The notes below the pieces were generated by a model, which was not told where the DNA came from, ran no database searches, and saw only the letters and a list, made by a program, of their open reading frames with translations. From contig NZ_JAUSUZ010000001.1 of the NCBI RefSeq assembly GCF_030813715.1, forward strand, positions 4,278,001 to 4,342,000: 64,000 bases of DNA, in the 5' to 3' direction. Source of the stretch: Catenuloplanes indicus (lineage in GTDB: Bacteria > Actinomycetota > Actinomycetes > Mycobacteriales > Micromonosporaceae). The stretch's first letter is position 1. Every line of letters begins with the position of its first letter. The position numbers were made by a program, and so were the translations under genes. Shown here piece by piece: positions 40,593 to 49,262 of the stretch.

Positions 40593-42986
40593 TCAGGACG
40601 GCAGCAGGCCCTCCAGCCGGCGGTTGACGGCCGCGAGCGTGGCGCGCACCACGGCCTGCCGCCGGTCGTTGCCGACCACGGCCGAGCCGCTGAGCTGCTC
40701 CACCCAGCCGTCGCAGGCCAGCAGCAGCACGACCAGCGCGACCTCGGTGGTGCCGAACGGGACCACCGCTGCGTGCTCGACGTAACAGCGGCCGGGCTCC
40801 TCGCCCTTCTCGTCGGAGCGCAGGAGCTCGTCCACGGCGGAGGCGGCCGCGACCGCGCAGAGGCGCAGCACGTAGCCGTCGACGGCCGGGCCCGTGGCGA
40901 CGCCGGTAGCGACCTGCTCGCCGACCGCCAGCTCCACCTCCACGGTCACGTCCAGGCCGAACGTGCGGGTCTGCACGTGCTCGATCAGCACGCGCGGGCC
41001 GGGACGGCCACCCGGGTCGAGCGCGGGCGGGCCGACCACGGCCGCGGTCGGCTGGCCGGGCAGGTAACCGGTCGCCAGCTGCTCACCGGTCTCGTCGGTG
41101 GCGGCGGCCGGCTCGATCGGCAGGCTTTCCGCGGGCGGTGCCACCCGGCGTCGCCGGGCCGGCTCGTCCACCGGCGCGGGCTGCGCCGGCACCGCGGGTG
41201 CGGGCTGGCTCGGCACCGGCCGGACGCCCGGCTGGATCGGCACGTGCGCGGACGCGGCGGACGGTTCGGGCTTCGGCGCGGCGGCCGGCCGCGGCAGGTA
41301 GCTGACGCCGCTGCGGCTCTGCGGCCGGGACGGCGCCTCGGCCGGTGGCTCCGCGGCCGGGCGGATCGGCGTGACCGACGCCGGGATCGGCGCCTCCGCG
41401 CCGATCGGCAGGCCCTCCTGGGAGGACGCGGCCAGGCCCATGCGCTCCTGCAGCAGCCGCGCCACCATCCGGGAGACCTCGGCCGGGTCGGCACCGTCCG
41501 TCAGGTCCAGCCGCAGCTTGTGCGCGCCGCTCTCGGTGATGTGCACGGTCGCGTGCCGTACGCCGGCCACCTCGCGCACCGCGGCCTGGATCGCGTCCAC
41601 GTCGAACCCGTCCGGCCGGTCCCGCTCCGGTGCCGGGTCCTCCCGGCGCAGGCTGTCCCGGATCCGGGCCAGGTCGGGCGTGTCGGCGGCGGGCGGGCCG
41701 GCTATCGGCGCCGCGGGTATCTGGGGCACGTCGTCGGACGGCACGCGCTTGGGCAGCGCCTCCGGCGCCCGGCCGAAGTCGTCGAACTCGTCGCGGCCCG
41801 GCGGCAGCAGGCCGGGGGGCGGCGGCGGGTACGACGGGAAGCCCCCGGCGTACCCGGACTGGCGGAACGTCGGCTCGTCCGCCGGGTCGGGTATCGCGCG
41901 CCGGCGGCCCTCCTCGGGCGCGTCGGCACGCCTGCTGTCCAGGTCCAGCGGACGGAACTCGCGCCGGCCGGCCACGCGCGGCTCCGGCCCCTCCTCGCCC
42001 GCGCGGGACGAGCGGCGCGGCGGCAGCTCGTCGTCCGTCTCCGGCGAACGGCTCTCGCTGGACCGGCGCGGCTCGTAGGCCGGCGGGGCCGGCGGCTCCT
42101 CCGGCGCGGCGGGCGCGTCGGCCGGTGACTCGGCGCGGTCCCGGCCGAACCCGCGGCCGAACTCCGGCGAGCGGCGGCGCAGACCCTCCAGCAGGCGGCC
42201 ACCGGCCTCGCTGATCCGGTCGCGCCCCTGGCGGGTGGGCAGCCCCTCCGGCGAGTCGATCAGGCGCGGCCCGTTCACCTCGGTGTCCGTCAGATCGGCC
42301 CGGGACGGCTCGCGACCCTCACGGGACAGACCGCCGTCGATCGCGCGCAGTCCGCCGGCCGGGCTGTCGCCACGACGGCCGGTGCGCGGCTCGTCCGCGC
42401 GCGGCGCACCCATCGGGCGCAGCGGCTCGACCGGCCGCGGCCCGCTCACCGGGCGGGGCCCGCTGTACCGCCCCGGCGGGGTCTCCGGCTCGCGATTCCA
42501 CGCGGGCTCGCCCGGCGAGTGCCACGAGTCACGCGGTGTGATCTCGGACTCGGTCGGCTCGCCCGGGTAGGTCGGGCGCGGGAGGAGACCTGCGTCCTCC
42601 AGGTCACCTTCGTACGGGTACGGGGGCGCGCTGGCCGGCACCTGAGCGGCTGGCAGCGGAGATTGCGGCTCTACCGGGTGCTCCTCGTGATCATGGCCGT
42701 TGACCGGCCGACGCTGGGACCGGCCGGTGGCGGCCGGCGGGGACGGCGACAGTTGCGCCATCAGGTCTGCATATCGGGCCTGCGGGTCGATCCATGAGGA
42801 CGCGTCGCGGTCGTTCGGCCGACGCCAGGCCGGGGGCATGGGCTCCGGCTCGTGCGAGGGACCAGCGTTCGACCATGCGGAATCGACCGGCGCCCAGCCG
42901 TTCGGCCGGGCGCGGTCGTCACGCGGAGCCGCACCGTTATGGTTTTCACCCGGCGTGGCGTCGTCCGCTTCCCTCGATTCGTCCAC
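40593..42986 (-). CDS. Large disordered protein with a conserved C-terminal domain
   Basis: 797 residues. The first ~490 are Pro/Arg/Glu/Ser-rich and predicted disordered. A short folded region (about 490-550, DVDAIQAAVREVAGVRHATVHI) resembles a small alpha-beta domain, and after a second Pro-rich linker there is a C-terminal domain (about 660-797, RVLIEHVQTRTFGLDVTVEVELAV...). No enzyme motif is seen. It lies 84 bases upstream of the DUF3152 gene on the same strand and divergent from the TetR gene. Family not recognised with certainty; similar proteins probably occur only in close relatives. Confidence 0.75.
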   Translation of the reverse strand: MDESREADDATPGENHNGAAPRDDRARPNGWAPVDSAWSNAGPSHEPEPMPPAWRRPNDRDASSWIDPQARYADLMAQLSPSPPAATGRSQRRPVNGHDHEEHPVEPQSPLPAAQVPASAPPYPYEGDLEDAGLLPRPTYPGEPTESEITPRDSWHSPGEPAWNREPETPPGRYSGPRPVSGPRPVEPLRPMGAPRADEPRTGRRGDSPAGGLRAIDGGLSREGREPSRADLTDTEVNGPRLIDSPEGLPTRQGRDRISEAGGRLLEGLRRRSPEFGRGFGRDRAESPADAPAAPEEPPAPPAYEPRRSSESRSPETDDELPPRRSSRAGEEGPEPRVAGRREFRPLDLDSRRADAPEEGRRRAIPDPADEPTFRQSGYAGGFPSYPPPPPGLLPPGRDEFDDFGRAPEALPKRVPSDDVPQIPAAPIAGPPAADTPDLARIRDSLRREDPAPERDRPDGFDVDAIQAAVREVAGVRHATVHITESGAHKLRLDLTDGADPAEVSRMVARLLQERMGLAASSQEGLPIGAEAPIPASVTPIRPAAEPPAEAPSRPQSRSGVSYLPRPAAAPKPEPSAASAHVPIQPGVRPVPSQPAPAVPAQPAPVDEPARRRRVAPPAESLPIEPAAATDETGEQLATGYLPGQPTAAVVGPPALDPGGRPGPRVLIEHVQTRTFGLDVTVEVELAVGEQVATGVATGPAVDGYVLRLCAVAAASAVDELLRSDEKGEEPGRCYVEHAAVVPFGTTEVALVVLLLACDGWVEQLSGSAVVGNDRRQAVVRATLAAVNRRLEGLLPS

Positions 42987-43163
42987 CGTGCGCTCCTCCG
43001 TCGCCCCCGCTGAGGCTACCGTGTGCTGACAGCAGCGATAAGTTGCTACGTCGGGCTAATTCGGCGACCGGGCGGGGGACGGTGGTGGAAACCACGTCGC
43101 GTCGGATACTTGAGCCCATGGCGCGAGCGGTGCACAGTCCGCCCGCAGCGAGGAGGTAGATCC

Positions 43164-43796
43164 ATGACCGCAGCGTCGGGGGGCGCTCAAACGGCGGGAC
43201 GGCCGACGCGTCTGCCGCGCTCCGCGCGCCGCAAGCAGTTGCTCGCCGCGGCGCAGCAGGTCTTCGTCGCGCAGGGTTACCACGCGGCCGCGATGGATGA
43301 CATCGCGGAGCGTGCCGGCGTCTCCAAGCCGGTTCTCTACCAGCACTTCCCGGGCAAGCTCGAGCTCTACCTGGCACTGCTGGACACGCACTGCGAGGCG
43401 ATCGTCGCAAAGGTCCAGGCCGCGATGCAGGCCACGCCGGACAACAAGGAGCGCGTCCGCGGTGCCGTCACCGCGTACTTCGACTTCGTCGACCACGAGA
43501 GCGAGGCGTTCCGCCTGGTCTTCGCGTCGGACCTGCGCAACGAACCGGCCGTGCGGGAGCGGGTGGAACGGGTCGAGAAGGGCTGCATCGCGGCGTTGAC
43601 CGACACCATCATCTCGGACACCGGTGTCGACCGGGCGCACGCCGAGCTGCTCGCCTCCGGCCTGGTCGGCGCCGCGGAGACCGCCGCGCAGTTCTGGCTG
43701 GCCAACGGCCGTCAGATCCCCAAGCAGGAGGCCGAGTCGCTGCTGACCGCGCTGCTCTGGCGCGGGATCGCGAGCTTCCCACTGCAAGGTGACTAA
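43164..43796 (+). CDS. TetR/AcrR family transcriptional regulator
   Basis: 210-residue regulator with an intact HTH (RRKQLLAAAQQVFVAQGYHA, then AERAGVSKPVLYQHFPGKLE), unlike the remnant at 10840. The C-terminal ligand domain has no recognisable ligand. AGGAGG lies eight bases before the ATG. It is divergent from the large disordered-protein gene and just upstream of DUF3107, as in the mycobacterial Rv3208-Rv3208A order, so it may control either neighbour. Confidence 0.93.
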   Translation: MTAASGGAQTAGRPTRLPRSARRKQLLAAAQQVFVAQGYHAAAMDDIAERAGVSKPVLYQHFPGKLELYLALLDTHCEAIVAKVQAAMQATPDNKERVRGAVTAYFDFVDHESEAFRLVFASDLRNEPAVRERVERVEKGCIAALTDTIISDTGVDRAHAELLASGLVGAAETAAQFWLANGRQIPKQEAESLLTALLWRGIASFPLQGD

Positions 43797-43892
43797 TTCA
43801 GCTGTGCGCGAGCACGGCGGTTGAGCTGCCGATCGGCGCCCCGGATCGGCTAGCCTTCGAAACGGAACATCTTCGTCCCATGAGGAGGACCC

Positions 43893-44117
43893 GTGGAGGT
43901 CAAGATCGGCGTCCAGTACGCGCCGCGCGAGCTCGTGCTGGAGAGCGGACAGACGCCGGACGAGGTCGAAAAGGTCGTGACCGAGGCGATCAACGGCGAC
44001 GGCGTCCTCACCCTCACCGACGAGAAGGGCCGCAAGGTCATTGTCCCGGTGACGAAGGTCGCCTACGTGGAGATCGCGGAGGCGAGCCAGCGCTCGGTCG
44101 GCTTCACCGCCCGCTGA
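43893..44117 (+). CDS. DUF3107 family protein
   Basis: 74-residue protein from a GTG with an AGGAGG site six bases upstream. MEVKIGVQYAPRELVLES, LTDEKGRKVIVP and AYVEIAEASQRSVGF are family features. Function unknown; its partner in mycobacteria is TB9.4. Lies 96 bases downstream of the TetR gene, probably the same transcript or its own. Confidence 0.92.
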   Translation: MEVKIGVQYAPRELVLESGQTPDEVEKVVTEAINGDGVLTLTDEKGRKVIVPVTKVAYVEIAEASQRSVGFTAR

Positions 44118-44137
44118 GCCACGACGGATGTGACCGG

Positions 44138-44164
44138 GCCGCCGGGGCCGTGAGACCCCGGCGG
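44138..44164. terminator. Bidirectional terminator between DUF3107 and ferritin-like genes
   Basis: Stem GCCGCCGGGG / CCCCGGCGGC with a seven-base loop, between two converging genes. No clear T-run on either side. Confidence 0.7.
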
Positions 44165-44165
44165 C

Positions 44166-44834
44166 TCAGTTGTTCAGGTCGAGCGCGTTCATCCGGGCCG
44201 AGTGCGCCGTGGTGAGCCGCTGGAAGAGCTTCTGCACGCCGTCCTCGCGCCCGGCGCCGGTGACGATCAGCTCGGTCAGCGACGCCCGCTCGGCCGCGAC
44301 CCGCTGCGCGTGCGAGAGCGTCTCGCCGACCAGCCGCCGCGCCCACATGGAGAGCCGGTTCGCGACCTTGGGGTCCGCCTCGATCGCGGCCCGCAGCTCC
44401 GCCTCGGCGAACGCGGCATACCGGCCGTCGTGCAGCACCTGCCGCACCAGGTCGCCGTCGGGCGCGTCGAGCAGCGCGGCCACCTCGGCCAGGAAGTCGT
44501 CCGCGATGCCGTCGCCGACGTAGACCTTGGTCAGCGCCTCCAGCCAGTCCTTCGGCTCGGTGGCGTCGTGGTATTCCTCGACCGGGCGCACGTACGGCGC
44601 CATCGCGGCCTGCGGGTCCACGCCGTGCGCCGCGAGCCGGGCCGCGACCCGCTGGTAGCCGTCCACCTCCACCGCGGCCATCTCGCCGAGCACCGCGCGC
44701 CGCCGCAGGTCGGGGGCGAGCGCGGCGTCCCGCGCCATCCGCTCGAACGCGATCAGCTCGCCGAACGCGACCAGGCCGAGCAGCTCCACCACGGGAGCGC
44801 GGAGATCTTGCGATCGTGAATCGTCACCGGACAC
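44166..44834 (-). CDS. Ferritin-like fold protein (MiaE-like)
   Basis: 222-residue all-helical protein. Acidic/His pairs such as FGELIAFERMARDA, GEMAAVEVDGYQR, FAEAELRAAIEAD and GETLSHAQRV fit a diiron four-helix bundle of the tRNA-hydroxylase (MiaE)-like group found in actinobacteria. Reaction is unproved. It is convergent with DUF3107, and the helicase gene starts about 400 bases upstream on the other strand. Confidence 0.8.
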   Translation of the reverse strand: MSGDDSRSQDLRAPVVELLGLVAFGELIAFERMARDAALAPDLRRRAVLGEMAAVEVDGYQRVAARLAAHGVDPQAAMAPYVRPVEEYHDATEPKDWLEALTKVYVGDGIADDFLAEVAALLDAPDGDLVRQVLHDGRYAAFAEAELRAAIEADPKVANRLSMWARRLVGETLSHAQRVAAERASLTELIVTGAGREDGVQKLFQRLTTAHSARMNALDLNN

Positions 44835-45231
44835 GAGCGCAGGCTACCGCTCAACGCTGAACGCGGCAGTGCACCGCGGTGACCAGCGGAGCCGATGCCA
44901 GTTGTGACCCACGCCACTCACGCGCACCCCAGCCGAATCGAGATATTCCAGCTGAGGTGCCGTTCATGCTGGTCGGGTATGCTGGCACCAGATCAGGCGC
45001 AGGTATCGATTTCATCGCTCCGCACGTGATGCCGCACGAGACGTGAGGCTCTCGCCGCCACAACGGCCCGAGCCCCGTGTCGTACGAGACACGTCGGCTG
45101 ATGAACCCAAGCCCTGCGACGGCGTGCGGGCCCGCGGCCGTCTCCGGACGACCGCGCGCGGCCCGCGCCTCGACCCACACGCGCCCTCGAACGAAGCGGG
45201 GCGCACCACGAGAGGGCACCCCCAAAACTTT
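44835..45231. promoter_or_regulatory. Long region upstream of the DEAD-box helicase gene
   Basis: 397 bases between divergent genes. It probably holds the promoter and a long leader of the helicase. An inverted repeat CGTGTC-(6)-GACACG lies at 45076-45093. The helicase frame remains open through the second half, but that part is Arg/Pro-rich and not family-like. No other gene is seen. Confidence 0.45.
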
Positions 45232-46929
45232 ATGAACGACATCGAAGAGCAGGAGAACGCTCCCACCCGAGCCCCGGCCGTCAGCGACAAGCCCACCTTC
45301 GCCGAGCTCGGCGTGCGCGACGAGACCGTCGCCGCGTTGGCCGCCGCCGGCATCGAGCGCGCGTTCGCCATCCAGGAGTACGCGCTGCCCATCGCGCTGC
45401 GCGGCTCCGACATGATCGGCCAGGCGCCGACCGGCACCGGCAAGACCTTCGCGTTCGGCCTCCCACTGGTCGACCGCGTGTTCGCACCGGCCGAGGGCGG
45501 CGACGGGCTGCCGCAGGCGCTCGTCGTGGTCCCGACCCGCGAGCTGGGCCTCCAGGTGGCGAAGGACCTGGCGATGGCCGGCAAGACCCGCGGCGTGCGG
45601 GTGCTGCCGATCTACGGCGGCGTGGCCTACGAGCAGCAGACCGACGCGCTGAAGACCGGCGTGGAGATCCTGGTCGGCACGCCGGGCCGCCTGATGGACC
45701 TGGCGAAGCAGAAGAAGCTGCGGCTGGACCGGATCCGCGCGCTGGTGCTGGACGAGGCCGACCGCATGCTCGACCTCGGCTTCCTGGACGACGTGGAGAA
45801 GATCCTCGCCATGCTGCCGGAGGACCGGCAGACCATGCTGTTCTCCGCCACCATGCCGGACCCGATCGTCACGCTCGCCCGCCGCTTCCTGCGACACCCG
45901 GTGACCGTGCACGCGGGCCACACCGTGGAGACCGGGCCGTCGCCGCAGACGTTGCAGGTAGCGTACCGAACGCACCCGATGAACAAGATCGAGATGGTGG
46001 CCCGCATCCTCCAGGCGCGCGGCCGCGGTCTCACGATGATCTTCACGCGTACCAAGCGAGCGGCCGACCGGCTCTCCGAGGACCTCGACTTCCGCGGCTT
46101 CGCGGTCGCGGCGGTCCACGGTGACCTGGGCCAGGGCGCGCGCGAGCGGGCGCTGCGGGCGTTCCGGGCGGGCAAGATCGACGTGCTGGTCGCCACCGAC
46201 GTCGCGGCCCGCGGGCTGGACGTCTCCGGCGTCACCCACGTGATCAACTACGACTGCCCGGAGGACCCGGACACGTACACGCACCGCATCGGCCGGACCG
46301 GCCGGGCCGGCGCAACCGGCGTCGCGGTCACGTTCGTGGACTGGGAGGACATGCCGCGCTGGCACCTGATCGACAAGTCGATCGGGCTGGACATGCGGGA
46401 ACCCCCGGAGACCTACCACACCTCGCCGTACCTCTACACGGACCTGGACATCCCGACCGACGTAGCGGCCGCGCTGCCGTCCGCGGACCGCACCCGGGCC
46501 GGGCTCGCCGCCGAGATCGAGGAGGACCTGGGCAGCACCCGCCCGCGTCGTTCCGGCCGCCGCGGCGAAGGTCGCGGCGCTGACCGGGCAGCCGCTCCGG
46601 CGCAGCGCACGCCGCGCACCCGCAAGCGCACACGGCGCGTCGAGCCGGTCGACGGTGGCGACACCGAGACGCCGACCGTGACCGAGACCGCGGAGGGCGA
46701 GGCACCGGCGAAGCCGCGTCGCCGCCGCCGGCGGGCCGGCGAGGCCGTGTCCGGCGAGGGCGCCGCGGTGGCCGCCGAGGTCACCACGGCCGAGGTGCCC
46801 GAGTCCCGGGAGAGTGACGGCGATCCCGCCGAGGCGTCCGGCGACGGGCCCAAGCGCCGGCGTCGCCGCCGGGGTGGCCGGGGCGGTCGCGGTGCCGGTG
46901 CCGAGGGCGCTGAGAGCACCGAGGACTGA
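45232..46929 (+). CDS. DEAD-box ATP-dependent RNA helicase
   Basis: 565-residue helicase for RNA unwinding (RhlE/DeaD-like; ribosome assembly or mRNA decay). Motifs are present in order: Q-motif region FAIQEYALPIAL, APTGTGKT (I), PTRELGLQV (Ia), GTPGRLMD (Ib), VLDEADRMLDLGF (II), FSATMP (III), ATDVAARGLDVSGV (V) and YTHRIGRTGRAG (VI). A C-terminal extension of about 140 residues is basic and disordered with several R5-6 runs and GGRGGRG. The ATG at 45232 is chosen by family length. Same locus as mycobacterial rhlE (Rv3211). Confidence 0.93.
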   Translation: MNDIEEQENAPTRAPAVSDKPTFAELGVRDETVAALAAAGIERAFAIQEYALPIALRGSDMIGQAPTGTGKTFAFGLPLVDRVFAPAEGGDGLPQALVVVPTRELGLQVAKDLAMAGKTRGVRVLPIYGGVAYEQQTDALKTGVEILVGTPGRLMDLAKQKKLRLDRIRALVLDEADRMLDLGFLDDVEKILAMLPEDRQTMLFSATMPDPIVTLARRFLRHPVTVHAGHTVETGPSPQTLQVAYRTHPMNKIEMVARILQARGRGLTMIFTRTKRAADRLSEDLDFRGFAVAAVHGDLGQGARERALRAFRAGKIDVLVATDVAARGLDVSGVTHVINYDCPEDPDTYTHRIGRTGRAGATGVAVTFVDWEDMPRWHLIDKSIGLDMREPPETYHTSPYLYTDLDIPTDVAAALPSADRTRAGLAAEIEEDLGSTRPRRSGRRGEGRGADRAAAPAQRTPRTRKRTRRVEPVDGGDTETPTVTETAEGEAPAKPRRRRRRAGEAVSGEGAAVAAEVTTAEVPESRESDGDPAEASGDGPKRRRRRRGGRGGRGAGAEGAESTED

Positions 46930-46946
46930 GCGCACGAAACGCGATG

Positions 46947-46982
46947 AAAGGCGGGTCTCCGGCGACGGAGGTCCGCCTTTTC
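46947..46982 (+). terminator. Intrinsic terminator after the helicase gene
   Basis: Stem AAAGGCGGGTCTCC / GGAGGTCCGCCTTT with a short loop, followed by TTCG; 17 bases after the stop. Confidence 0.88.
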
Positions 46983-47343
46983 GCTGCGGTTCTCATTCTT
47001 GATATGCCCGCTTCCGGCGGCGCGGGTTCCGCATGCTCCCGCGGGCACCGATCGTCGCTGGCGCTCCTCCCTGCACGATCCGTGGCCGCAAGACCAGAAC
47101 CAGGTGGTTCCGCCGCACCCGTGGCGCGACGCACGAGCCGCACGCTCCCCGGCACCACGGGTCGCCGGTGACCGCGGCGGTCGCGGGTCGCGGCCGCGGC
47201 CGTACCGCTGCTTGATCTTGGTTTTTGATCTCAGGGTCGGTGGGCCGGCGCCGATTCTGTGACCTGCGAGCCACGGATGGCCTCGCACCCGCGAGAGACG
47301 GACCTCTCGCGTGCGCCATGGACGGTGAAGGGCGGGTGTACCG
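46983..47343. other. Gene-free stretch upstream of the polysaccharide deacetylase
   Basis: About 360 bases with dispersed-repeat copy D at its start and a direct repeat TTGATCTTGG/TTTGATCTCAGG near 47213-47235. No supported ORF. Promoter of the deacetylase gene presumably lies here. Confidence 0.6.
47001..47046 (-). repeat. Dispersed intergenic repeat, copy D (inverted)
   Basis: Read on the minus strand: GCCCGCGGGAGCATGCGG, then GCCGCCGGAAGCGGG and CATATC. Same element as copies A-C but opposite orientation relative to them. Confidence 0.7.
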
Positions 47344-48042
47344 ATGGATCGGCAGGCGATGGGGCTCACCCTCACCGCCAACGGCTTCGTGCCCGCGGTA
47401 CGGCCGGGTGCACTGGCCACGGCGGCCACGCGGCCGGTGGTGCGCGGGCACGTCGCGCTCACGTTCGACGACGGGCCGAGCGCGGGGACCGGGGTGGTGC
47501 TCAACATCCTGGCCGAGGCGCACGCGCGGGCCACGTTCTTCTTCGTGGGCGGCGGCGTGGAGACGGACTGGCGGTACGCGAGCCGGGCCGCGCTGGCCGG
47601 GCACGCGATCGGCAACCACAGCTACAGCCACCCCGACCTGGCCGCGATCCCGCTCAAGGACGCGGCGGTCGAACTCGGGCGTACCCAAGCCGCGATCACC
47701 CGGTACACCGGCGCGGTCCCGGTCATCGGCCGGCCGCCGTTCGGCAGCGCGAACGAGGACGTGGTCATGCTGTTCCGCGAGTACGGCGTGGAGCCGGTGC
47801 TGTGGGCGTTCAACCCGGACGACGGCGCCGGTCAGGCCGCGGCCGCGATCGGCGCGGCGATCCTCGGCACCGTCCGGGACGGCGACATCGTGCTGCTGCA
47901 CTGCGCGCAGCGGGAGACCCAGCGGATGCTGCCGGAGCTGATCACCGGACTGCGGGCCCGCGGCCTGGAACCCGGCCGGATCGAGATCACCGGCGAGTAC
48001 CAGGAGCGCAACCACTCCTACGCACGCGCCGTCGCCTGGTGA
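47344..48042 (+). CDS. Polysaccharide deacetylase (NodB homology)
   Basis: 232-residue carbohydrate esterase 4 fold. Motifs: TFDDGPS (metal and base Asp at 42-43), NHSYSHPDL (His pair), RPPFGS, and DGDIVLLH. Probably removes N-acetyl groups from peptidoglycan or another amino sugar polymer. No N-terminal signal or membrane segment is visible, which is unusual for an enzyme acting outside the cell; the GTG upstream at 47337 does not change this. Start ATG 47344 follows GGGCGGG. Confidence 0.87.
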   Translation: MDRQAMGLTLTANGFVPAVRPGALATAATRPVVRGHVALTFDDGPSAGTGVVLNILAEAHARATFFFVGGGVETDWRYASRAALAGHAIGNHSYSHPDLAAIPLKDAAVELGRTQAAITRYTGAVPVIGRPPFGSANEDVVMLFREYGVEPVLWAFNPDDGAGQAAAAIGAAILGTVRDGDIVLLHCAQRETQRMLPELITGLRARGLEPGRIEITGEYQERNHSYARAVAW

Positions 48043-48153
48043 TCCTCGCCTGGTGCCGGGTTACTCGTTGGAGTGCGGAGGCAGGTACGGCTGATTCAGT
48101 GATCCGACTTACGGCAGATACCGCCTGGTCGTGGACCGATCCAGCATGACACT

Positions 48154-48762
48154 GTGAATCTGCAAACCGAGGTTCCGGCTCTTCCGGTTCTCGTCCCACT
48201 GGTCCTGATCCTGATTACTGCCGGCGTCTTTCGCCTGCACCGCACGGGCCGGCTGACCGCGATGCGAACGTTCACGGTGGTGGCCGCAACAATCTATCTA
48301 GCGGCCGTCCTACGCCTGACGACGCTGCCGTTGCAAATCTCGCTGGGCAAGTACGCCAACACAGTCTCCTGGTACGAGAAGCTCAACTGGATCCCGCTGT
48401 TCATCGACCCGCGGACATTCGTGCTCAACATCATCATGACCGTGCCGCTGGGCATCATGCTGCCACTGCTGACCCCGATCCGCGGCGTCCGGCAGGTCGC
48501 GATGGCCGGCCTTGCCTTCAGCGCCGCGATCGAGGTCGTCCAGCTCTGCACCAACCTGCTCCTGAGCAGCGGCGACCTGGCCGACGTGAACGACCTGCTG
48601 GCCAACACCCTGGGCACGGTAATCGGCTTCCTGCTCCTCCGACGCCTGACGCGGATCGGCGCCATGGCGGACCTGGCCGCCCGGTTCCGCACCTTCGACG
48701 AGCCTGCAGCGTGGGAGGACGGGTTGTCATCGCGGCCGGGTCACTGGCAGCCGAGCAGGTAG
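48154..48762 (+). CDS. VanZ family membrane protein
   Basis: 202-residue protein with four or five helices and a VanZ-like core (LRLTTLPLQISLGK, NWIPLFIDPRTFVLNIIMTV broken here as NWIPLFIDP and NIIMTVPLG, then EVVQL and DVNDLLANTLGTVIGF). VanZ confers low-level teicoplanin resistance in enterococci; most homologues have unknown function. GTG start at 48154. It is 111 bases downstream of the deacetylase gene and may share its transcript. Confidence 0.87.
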   Translation: MNLQTEVPALPVLVPLVLILITAGVFRLHRTGRLTAMRTFTVVAATIYLAAVLRLTTLPLQISLGKYANTVSWYEKLNWIPLFIDPRTFVLNIIMTVPLGIMLPLLTPIRGVRQVAMAGLAFSAAIEVVQLCTNLLLSSGDLADVNDLLANTLGTVIGFLLLRRLTRIGAMADLAARFRTFDEPAAWEDGLSSRPGHWQPSR

Positions 48763-49200
48763 AACCGTCTGGCGCCCAGCAGCGCGGCGAGACGCTCGCC
48801 GTCCACGCCCACTCGAGTCGCGTGCTATCACGCTCAGCGGGGGCGGTCATAGGCTCGCGGCAGGACCGGTGGCGCAGGTCGTACTCGGGGCTGTCGTTGG
48901 TGCCACAGCATGCGGGAATGCTCAAGCGCCCGCCGAGCTGCGCCAGCACCGGTGCCCGGTCTGTGGCGTGCGGCTGCCGAGCCAGGTGCGAGCGTCCAGG
49001 GTGTTCTGCGCGGCGGAATGCCGGGGGGCACAGGCGTGCGGTCGTGCACGGCCGCGCCGGGTCACGGCCGAAGCGCTGGTCGAGTTAGCCCGCGGATCAC
49101 CGTGATGGCCACGGCATTCTGGCCAGGGACCGCCGGCGCACATCCAGCCACCGCTGCTCATCCAACGTCCCCCCATCGCCGGCCGCCACCTGGAATAACA
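48763..49200. other. Mostly non-coding stretch between VanZ and the terminator
   Basis: About 440 bases. The only ORF with a protein-like signal is the zinc-ribbon fragment annotated separately; the other frames are low-complexity. Confidence 0.5.
48869..49105 (+). pseudogene. Possible small zinc-ribbon protein or remnant (78 aa)
   Basis: Frame from a GTG. The middle reads RCPVCGVRLP, then SRVFCAAECRGAQ, the CPxC...FCxxxC pattern of small actinobacterial zinc-ribbon proteins that are often encoded on mobile elements. The flanks look random and no ribosome site is seen, so it may be a decayed fragment. Confidence 0.3.
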
Positions 49201-49242
49201 GAGCCGCCCCTTCGCGCGCTGCAATCGCGAAAGGGGCGGCTC
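49201..49242. terminator. Strong intrinsic terminator (convergent)
   Basis: 16-bp stem GAGCCGCCCCTTCGCG / CGCGAAAGGGGCGGCTC with one bulged A and an eight-to-nine-base loop. It ends the three-module exported-protein gene on the minus strand. Confidence 0.9.
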
Positions 49243-49262
49243 CGGCTACTCACCCGTCAGCG

